From a virus, in IMG/VR virus record IMGVR_UViG_3300026382_000009, positions 45,195-109,194 of that record: a stretch of 64,000 bases of DNA; one strand, written 5' to 3'. The notes beneath the pieces were generated by a model that was given only the letters and a program-made list of their open reading frames with translations, ran no database searches and was not told the origin of the DNA. Below are positions 58,934-64,000 of this stretch, one piece after another. A program made the translations under genes and the position numbers. The first letter of the stretch is position 1. The number at the start of each line of letters is the position of its first letter.

Positions 58934-59167
58934 TTAATTATTATATTTTTTTAAAAATTCTTTAGTATATTCAATAAAAGTTTCTAGACAATTAAAATCA
59001 TCAGGAAGTAAATATTCAAATTCTTTATGACCATCCATAATGAATCTATTATCCCATCTTCCTACTATCATTTCTTTTTCATTAACAATTATACCATTTC
59101 CAAAATAAAATTTTCCATCTATATAAGATTTCTTATATTTATTAAGTAATTTTTCACCAAAATTCAT
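58934..59167 (-). CDS. Small early protein, unknown
   Basis: A 77-residue protein (MNFGEKLLNKYKKSYIDGKF...) with a beta part (GIIVNEKEMIVGRWDNRFIM) and a helical end. It follows the HD-kinase gene by 9 nt. No family recognised. Confidence 0.5.
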   Translation of the reverse strand: MNFGEKLLNKYKKSYIDGKFYFGNGIIVNEKEMIVGRWDNRFIMDGHKEFEYLLPDDFNCLETFIEYTKEFLKKYNN

Positions 59168-59176
59168 TTAACTCCT

Positions 59177-60226
59177 TTAATTATGAAAGAAAAGACATTG
59201 TGTTGTATCTTTCATATATTCAAAATAAATTCTATTAAATCCTTCAGTATACAAAGGAAGTTCAAATCTTTTTGCAAAATCTATTAAAATATTTTCTGGA
59301 ATAAATTTTCCATCAATTTCACTTCTTTCTTTATTTCTTTTGAGAATTTCATCTAAAGATGATAACATGACAACTGCTTTTACATTATAATCATCAAGTT
59401 GAGATAACCATCTTCTTCTTGATTTCCAACTAATATTTGTCATATCTATAACAAAATCTTTATTTGATTTTTTAAGTTTATTAAATTTTTGTAAAAGAAT
59501 TTTATTAATTTCTTTTTGATCCTCTGAGCTTAATTTTTTCCAAATATCTGTATATGTATCACCATATCCTTTCTTTTTTCCATATTCTAAAAGAATATCA
59601 TCTCTACTTAAAACTTCTAAGTCTTTAAAATTCTTTTTTATATAAGTCGATTTTCCAGATCCTGGAAGTCCTATCATAATATAACAATTTTTATCTAATA
59701 TTGTATTACAAATTTTATTAAATCCATATTTTTCTTTTTCTTTATATTGAAAATCTTTAAAAGAAATATTTCCTTTGGCATCATAAGATGAAAATTCATA
59801 AAGTTTTTCATATAAATCATAATGTCCATTGACAAAATATTTTTTAATTTGTTTGTCTGATTTTCTCCAAAATATTCCATGATAATTTGTTATGTAAAGA
59901 ATTTCAATAGCATTCAAAAAAGATACAGTATCTTTATAAACTAAATTTATTAAAAAATCAATAGACATCAAAGTAGAAATTCCTTCATGTCCTCTAAATA
60001 CTATTTTACCATTTTCTAGATGATTTTTTGCAAGAGGTTTTCCAATATCATGAAGAAGTGCAGCAATTTGAAGATTCTTTGAAGCATTATTTAAGCGAGC
60101 TTGATTAAATACAAGCATAGTATGAGTCCAAACATCCCCTTCAAGATGATATAAATCACCCTGATGAGAAGTAGATTTTAACAAAGTTTCATAAGTTTTC
60201 TTAAAATCTTTAAATATTCTTTCCAT
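59177..60226 (-). CDS. HD-domain hydrolase fused to a polynucleotide-kinase-like domain
   Basis: A 349-residue two-domain protein. Residues ~1-165 are an HD domain: DVWTHTMLVF (His), ALLHDIGKPLAKNH (HD) and RGHEGIST (His). Residues ~180-345 are a P-loop kinase: CYIMIGLPGSGKSTYIKK, SRDDILLEYG, VIDMTNISWKSRRRWLS. The order HD-kinase suggests a phosphatase or phosphodiesterase plus kinase for RNA or DNA ends, comparable in logic to T4 Pnkp. Preceded by hairpin leader C. Confidence 0.8.
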   Translation of the reverse strand: MERIFKDFKKTYETLLKSTSHQGDLYHLEGDVWTHTMLVFNQARLNNASKNLQIAALLHDIGKPLAKNHLENGKIVFRGHEGISTLMSIDFLINLVYKDTVSFLNAIEILYITNYHGIFWRKSDKQIKKYFVNGHYDLYEKLYEFSSYDAKGNISFKDFQYKEKEKYGFNKICNTILDKNCYIMIGLPGSGKSTYIKKNFKDLEVLSRDDILLEYGKKKGYGDTYTDIWKKLSSEDQKEINKILLQKFNKLKKSNKDFVIDMTNISWKSRRRWLSQLDDYNVKAVVMLSSLDEILKRNKERSEIDGKFIPENILIDFAKRFELPLYTEGFNRIYFEYMKDTTQCLFFHN

Positions 60227-60241
60227 TTTAACTCCTTTAAA

Positions 60242-60351
60242 ATTTATTTATCAGAACCTCTCTGGAGGTCTCTGGTTAATTTTTTAATTATCGTAATAGT
60301 TTTAATTATCAAAGTTTTAAATTTTCACCAGAGAGGCTCCAATAAATAAAT
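60242..60351 (-). repeat. Conserved long-hairpin element, copy C (5' leader)
   Basis: Arms ATTTATTTAT / ATAAATAAAT pair perfectly (at positions where copy B has G-U pairs), then GAGCCTCTCTGG pairs with CCAGAGAGGTTC through one G-U. The inner segment ACCAGAGACCTCC is the same as in copy A. Position is again between a promoter and the AAAGGAG site of a gene (HD-kinase). Confidence 0.88.
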
Positions 60352-60363
60352 ACTAACAATAAA

Positions 60364-60392
60364 ATTATAACAAATTTTTTGAAAAAAGTAAA
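60364..60392 (-). promoter_or_regulatory. Early promoter joined to hairpin leader C
   Basis: TTTACT (60387-60392), 17-nt spacer, TATAAT (60364-60369) on the minus strand. The ~13 nt after TATAAT match those at the 44.7-kb copy. Confidence 0.65.
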
Positions 60393-60407
60393 TAAATTAC
60401 AATTTAT

Positions 60408-60827
60408 TTATATTTCAAAATCATTTTTTGAATATTCATAAACATCTTTGATAACTTCTTTGAGATATTTTTCTAATTCTTTTAATGGTTTATCCTTAAA
60501 GAAAAATACCTCATTATCTGTAGCACAAGCTCTTTCTATTAATTCTTTAAATTTACCATCTTCTTTTAGAACTTTAAAAATTAATTCTTTCATTCTATAA
60601 GGATACTTAACATTTTTAATATGTATTTTTGGACCTTTTATTGATATCAAAAATACAGAATCATTTTGATTTATTTCTTTATCCCATACATTTATTTCTT
60701 TGCCAACAATTTTAAAATGAAATTCTACATCATCAATTTCAAAAATAACAGGTTGATCAATACTGTATTCAAAAATTAATTTTGTTTCTTTAACTTCTTT
60801 TCCAGTTTTTGGTAAAATAACATTCAT
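60408..60827 (-). CDS. Unknown early protein
   Basis: A 139-residue protein with a beta-rich first part (TKLIFEYSIDQPVIFEIDDV; EFHFKIVGKEINVWDKEI) and a helical C-terminus. No family recognised. It lies just upstream of the promoter for leader C. Confidence 0.5.
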   Translation of the reverse strand: MNVILPKTGKEVKETKLIFEYSIDQPVIFEIDDVEFHFKIVGKEINVWDKEINQNDSVFLISIKGPKIHIKNVKYPYRMKELIFKVLKEDGKFKELIERACATDNEVFFFKDKPLKELEKYLKEVIKDVYEYSKNDFEI

Positions 60828-60829
60828 AT

Positions 60830-61183
60830 TTACTCCTTAATTTTTTTATAAATATATTTGATATCATCCCAATCAGCACCAAACATACTGTATGTTTTAA
60901 TTTCTATTTTACTTTCCCAATTTTTATCTTTTTCAAGTAATTCATTTTTCATATTTGTTTTATAAACAAAACCAACAGGAGCATATTTTTGTAGAAATTT
61001 ATCTTTTCTCACATGAATTTCATTTTTAAATTTTGATTTATTACAATCAATTTCAAAAATATGAATACAATTGTCAATTTCATCAATATTATCCAAAATG
61101 TATTTTTTAATTTCTTCAAACGTTTTAAATAATTTTAAAAAATTATATCTTTCAAAACAATTTGAATCTGAAAACAAAAACAT
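60830..61183 (-). CDS. Unknown early protein
   Basis: A 117-residue protein (MFLFSDSNCFERYNFLKLFK...) with a helical start and mixed C-terminus (IEIKTYSMFGADWDDIKYIY). Binding site AAGGAGG precedes it. No family recognised. Confidence 0.5.
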   Translation of the reverse strand: MFLFSDSNCFERYNFLKLFKTFEEIKKYILDNIDEIDNCIHIFEIDCNKSKFKNEIHVRKDKFLQKYAPVGFVYKTNMKNELLEKDKNWESKIEIKTYSMFGADWDDIKYIYKKIKE

Positions 61184-61326
61184 CTTTTCCTCCTTATATA
61201 TATATTTTCTAAAAATTCTTTTGCTTTTGATAATTTGTTTGTATTTTTAATAATTTTTATTTTGAGCAAATTTTGAAGTTCTTCTTCATTTTTTGCTTTC
61301 ATTGAAACACTGGGTGAGGGTGTTCT

Positions 61327-61623
61327 TTATTCAACATATACCCCTTCATAAAAAATATAATAAAAATTTTTTCTAACTCTAGATTTTGAATTCAAAACAT
61401 CTTCAATTTCTTCTTTTGAATATACCTCTATATGTTCAGGTTCTCTTTCATCATTTAAAATTGGAACAGGATATTTTTTATCAAAATAAAATCCTATTTC
61501 ATAAAATTCTTCTTCTGGATAATTTTCTTTTTTAATTAATTTTTTTAGCCACCACTTATCATATTTGTTTAATTTTATAGTAATATCTTCTCCTGTAGAA
61601 AATTTATTTTTATAAACTTCCAT
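61327..61623 (-). CDS. Unknown early protein
   Basis: A 98-residue protein, basic at the start, with EEFYEIGFYFDKKYPVPILN in the middle and an aromatic end (VRKNFYYIFYEGVYVE). First gene after the promoter at 61648; AAAGGAG precedes the ATG. No family recognised. Downstream (61184-61326) only a weak short frame is present. Confidence 0.55.
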   Translation of the reverse strand: MEVYKNKFSTGEDITIKLNKYDKWWLKKLIKKENYPEEEFYEIGFYFDKKYPVPILNDEREPEHIEVYSKEEIEDVLNSKSRVRKNFYYIFYEGVYVE

Positions 61624-61647
61624 TTTAACTCCTTTTTCTTTTTTATA

Positions 61648-61676
61648 ATTATAACATATTTTTTGAAAAATGTAAA
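61648..61676 (-). promoter_or_regulatory. Consensus early promoter
   Basis: TTTACA (61671-61676), 17-nt spacer, TATAAT (61648-61653) on the minus strand, the best match among the promoters in this window, ~25 nt before the 98-residue gene. Confidence 0.65.
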
Positions 61677-61728
61677 TAGTAGAATAGATATTCCAAAAAT
61701 TTTACACAACAAATGATTTATATAATGT

Positions 61729-61835
61729 ATATTTGAAAATGTAACTTGAAGATATATTTTGAAAATGTAATTTGAAGATATATTTTGAAGGATATATTTT
61801 GAAGGATATATTTTGAAGGATATATTTTAAATCAA
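61729..61835. repeat. Short tandem repeats (iteron-like)
   Basis: Two ~26-nt units (ATATTTTGAAAATGTAATTT plus GAAGAT, with small changes) are followed by three 14-nt units ATATTTTGAAGGAT and a partial one. They lie in a 430-nt gap without genes. Such iterons occur at replication origins or protein-binding sites; here function is unknown. Confidence 0.75.
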
Positions 61836-61906
61836 TGGAAGATTTGCAATAAAGAGTTTTTAATTTAACTTTTGAAAACTCTTTGAAGATTTTTAAAGAA
61901 AATACA

Positions 61907-61970
61907 GAGAGAGTTGAAGACTAACAGTTACTTTAATTATAAAAACAAAGGAAGTCTTTTTAACTCTCTC
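61907..61970. repeat. Inverted repeat in gene-free region
   Basis: GAGAGAGTTGAAGACT and AGTCTTTTTAACTCTCTC pair over ~14 positions around a ~30-nt AT-rich loop. It has no similarity to copies A-D beyond its general design. Confidence 0.55.
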
Positions 61971-61987
61971 ATTAATGATCATAAAAA

Positions 61988-62063
61988 CTTAAGAGGGCGG
62001 AGACAACAAATAACCCCTTTTATTAAAATATATCAAGGATGTCTCTTTGCCCTTTTTTTTAAG
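61988..62063 (-). terminator. Hairpin at the end of the 605-residue gene
   Basis: On the minus strand GGGCAAAGAGACA pairs with TGTCTCCGCCC around a ~34-nt loop, followed by TCTTAAGTTTTTA. It overlaps the stop codon of the 605-residue gene and probably ends that transcript before the repeat region. Confidence 0.5.
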
Positions 62064-63876
62064 AAAAAAGTCTCAATTGAACATCTTTTGTATATTCCAC
62101 TTTTTTGAAATCCTTAGAATTTAAAAATCCTTTTAAAATTTCTAATAAATCTTCTGATAAAATATCTTCAATTCTCAATCTTGCTTCATTGTAAGCTTTT
62201 ATCACATTCATAAAAAGCGTTTCGTTTTCATTTGCTACAGATTTTGGAGGCATTTTGAAATTATTAATATAAAAAGTATCTTCTATTAATACACCTAATG
62301 TTTTATGAATATTTTTTTCATCCACATAATCATTACATTTAAAAATAATTTCATCAGCCATTGTATTTTTTGGTAATTCATTTGTTCTTTCTATATTTCC
62401 AAACCAAAGTGTATAAGGAACCTTTACATCTTGTGGTGAAAAATAATTAATATTCAATATATAAATTGAACCTTTTGTGTTTAACAAAAGAAAACTTTCA
62501 GCAGCACCATTTTTTGCGTCAGTCATATCACCACTAAAAATTACATTATTGTTTTTCCAATCAGAATTCCAACCAATTTTTCTAAATTGATTTGTCAAAG
62601 AAAGATCTAAATCTATACTTTTTCCATTAACATTTTCCCAATAAATACCCATTAAATTAAAATTTGTTATTTTTGTTCCAAATGGAACATCATTTAAAAA
62701 TTGTTTTCCAGAAACAGGTAAAGCATAATTTTTATATTTTTCTATATCAAAAATGATTTTCTCTTTAACAATTTTTTTAATAAATTTCATTTGTATAAAA
62801 TTTATTAATATTTCTAAAAATGGTTTATATTCACCTGTAAAATATGTTTTTGTATACCATATTTTTCCATTTCTTATAACATACATTGCACCGTTAATAT
62901 TATTTTCTTGACAATAAACTCTGTATTTAAAGGCATTCCCTAATTTAATAACATATGATAAATCCATATTTGATATCAATTTCATAAAATCATCATAACA
63001 TATATTTCCATATTCTATTAATTCTGTGATTCTTAGATATTTTGGAAGTCCTTTAGGTTTGTGATATTTTTTAGATAATTTAGAGATTCTATTTATAGTC
63101 CATTTTAATTTTCTATTATTAGAATTTGCTTTCACTGCTACAAATATTTTCTTATATCTATTAAACCCTTCAGCTAAAGGAATAAATCCATATTTTTCTA
63201 TAAATTTTTTAAGATATTCAAAAAACTCATTTGATTTATTCACAAAAACACCAAGTGTCTCTTCATCTTTAACAAATAAGGTATTACCTGTTAAAATATA
63301 ATTTACGTATCCAAAAAATTCATCAATATTATCTGGTAATTTATTAAACTTATCAAAAAGTGCATATCTTAATTCTTTAGAAGGAATTTTATCAAAATCA
63401 AGTTCTAAATTGTTATAGTTTATGAAATTAACAATAAAAGAAATTTCTTCAAAAGTCCATTGTTTAGTATTGTAAATATCTTCTACAAATCTTTTAACAA
63501 ATTCTTCAAAAGACATTGATTCAATTACAATAACTTCTTTGATAATTTGATTAAATTCAGGATTATCTAAAAATACATCTTCACCTTGAAGACCTAATCC
63601 ATATGTTGTAAAATAATGTAATAATTGTTTTACTAAAATATCAAATCTTGAAGAATTAGCTACTTTTTTAAAAGTACTAAATGTTTTAGCAGTTCTAGCT
63701 TTTGTAATTTCAGTTTTTAAAACTTCTTTAATATTTTGAATATCATCTTTTGTTAAATGCTGAAAATTTTTAACAACAAAAGGCAAAAGATCTTCCATTT
63801 CTTGAAAATTATTTTCATCTTTTCCTGTATAAACAAATTTGTTGTATCTATCATAAACAAATTTTTGTAAATTCAT
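62059..63876 (-). CDS. Large unknown protein with possible TerD-like C-terminal part
   Basis: A 605-residue protein. Residues ~1-330 are helical; residues ~400-560 show a TerD-like trail (SIDLDLSLTNQFRKIGWNSD; NNVIFSGDMTDAKNGAAESF; YILNINYFSP), which in TerD proteins forms a calcium-binding beta fold. Whether this is a true TerD domain is uncertain. It is the first gene after hairpin D, so probably early. Its role is unknown. Confidence 0.5.
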   Translation of the reverse strand: MNLQKFVYDRYNKFVYTGKDENNFQEMEDLLPFVVKNFQHLTKDDIQNIKEVLKTEITKARTAKTFSTFKKVANSSRFDILVKQLLHYFTTYGLGLQGEDVFLDNPEFNQIIKEVIVIESMSFEEFVKRFVEDIYNTKQWTFEEISFIVNFINYNNLELDFDKIPSKELRYALFDKFNKLPDNIDEFFGYVNYILTGNTLFVKDEETLGVFVNKSNEFFEYLKKFIEKYGFIPLAEGFNRYKKIFVAVKANSNNRKLKWTINRISKLSKKYHKPKGLPKYLRITELIEYGNICYDDFMKLISNMDLSYVIKLGNAFKYRVYCQENNINGAMYVIRNGKIWYTKTYFTGEYKPFLEILINFIQMKFIKKIVKEKIIFDIEKYKNYALPVSGKQFLNDVPFGTKITNFNLMGIYWENVNGKSIDLDLSLTNQFRKIGWNSDWKNNNVIFSGDMTDAKNGAAESFLLLNTKGSIYILNINYFSPQDVKVPYTLWFGNIERTNELPKNTMADEIIFKCNDYVDEKNIHKTLGVLIEDTFYINNFKMPPKSVANENETLFMNVIKAYNEARLRIEDILSEDLLEILKGFLNSKDFKKVEYTKDVQLRLFS

Positions 63877-63890
63877 TTTAACTCCTTTAA

Positions 63891-64000
63891 ATTTACTTAT
63901 CAGAACCTCTCTGGAGGTCCCTGGACAATTTTTATAATGTATAAATATTTTTTACAATCAACTTTTTAAACTTTAACCAGAGAGGCTCCAATAAATAAAT
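63891..64000 (-). repeat. Conserved long-hairpin element, copy D (at window edge)
   Basis: Arms ATTTACTTAT and ATAAATAAAT (the latter ending at 64000) plus GAGCCTCTCTGG / CCAGAGAGGTTC. It runs to the AAAGGAG of the 605-residue gene. By analogy with B and C a promoter should lie just beyond the window. Confidence 0.85.

Noticed and set aside
61184-61302. Short frame MKAKNEEELQNLLKIKII in the gap before the 117-residue gene
   Set aside because: No ribosome site and its end overlaps the next gene by ~50 nt; it slightly recalls other phage proteins but cannot be supported.
1-64000. tRNA genes, CRISPR arrays, insertion sequences or transposases
   Set aside because: None seen by reading; noncoding gaps are short and have no cloverleaf-like GC blocks, and the repeats found are too few and spaced too far for CRISPR. 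A tRNA scan would settle the first point.

Overview
This window is about 64 kb from the genome of a large, very AT-rich, T4-related contractile-tailed phage (myovirus). Every gene I can support lies on the minus strand, so transcription runs right to left, from the early, replication and nucleotide genes (about 64 to 20 kb) to the capsid and tail genes (20 to 1 kb). The phage assignment rests on a block of tail sheath, tube, tape measure and baseplate genes in T4-like order, a T4-type major capsid protein, gp32, gp45, RNase H and UvsW homologues, and a T4-type DNA beta-glucosyltransferase. I cannot name the host from this window. Ribosome binding sites are plain AAAGGAG types and genes are packed with ATGA overlaps.

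Layout. (1) 1-9.2 kb: baseplate and hub (gp6-, gp25-, PAAR-, spike-, OB-, gp27-, gp53-, gp48/54-like) and the tape measure gene. (2) 9.2-17.9 kb: a tail assembly chaperone with a likely +1 frameshift, two tube-fold proteins, sheath, neck candidates and an extremely charged low-complexity protein. (3) 18-20 kb: major capsid protein and a helical upstream protein. (4) 20-23.4 kb: a type II topoisomerase in three reading frames. (5) 23.6-29 kb: class I ribonucleotide reductase; NrdA carries a mini-intein. (6) 29-38 kb: replication genes (SF2 helicase with a possible primase domain, PD-(D/E)XK nuclease, primase, RNase H, gp32, gp45). (7) 38-45 kb: many small early genes of unknown role, some broken. 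(8) 45-51 kb: UvsW helicase encoded as two genes joined by a split intein, DNA ligase, phosphoesterase, dCMP deaminase, a sigma region 4-like protein. (9) 51-60 kb: ThyX, nucleotide kinases, a dCMP hydroxymethylase candidate, DNA beta-glucosyltransferase, MazG-like pyrophosphohydrolase, and an unusual nucleotidyltransferase plus CofD/YvcK-HAD pair: a DNA base-modification locus. (10) 60-64 kb: early genes and a noncoding zone with short tandem repeats and hairpins.

How it fits together: RNR, dCMP deaminase, ThyX and the kinases supply nucleotides. The hydroxymethylase and glucosyltransferase probably make glucosylated 5-hydroxymethylcytosine DNA, and the nucleases could attack unmodified host DNA. 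The most unusual items are the split intein cut inside the UvsW Walker A motif with a 14-residue N-half, a family of about 110-nt conserved hairpins (three full copies and one running to the window edge) placed before genes, two of them directly downstream of consensus promoters, the CCC-TAA frameshift site before the tape measure gene, and the nucleotidyltransferase/CofD-like pair in the modification operon. Three loci look shifted by one base at A or T runs; these could be sequencing errors, decayed genes or slippage sites.
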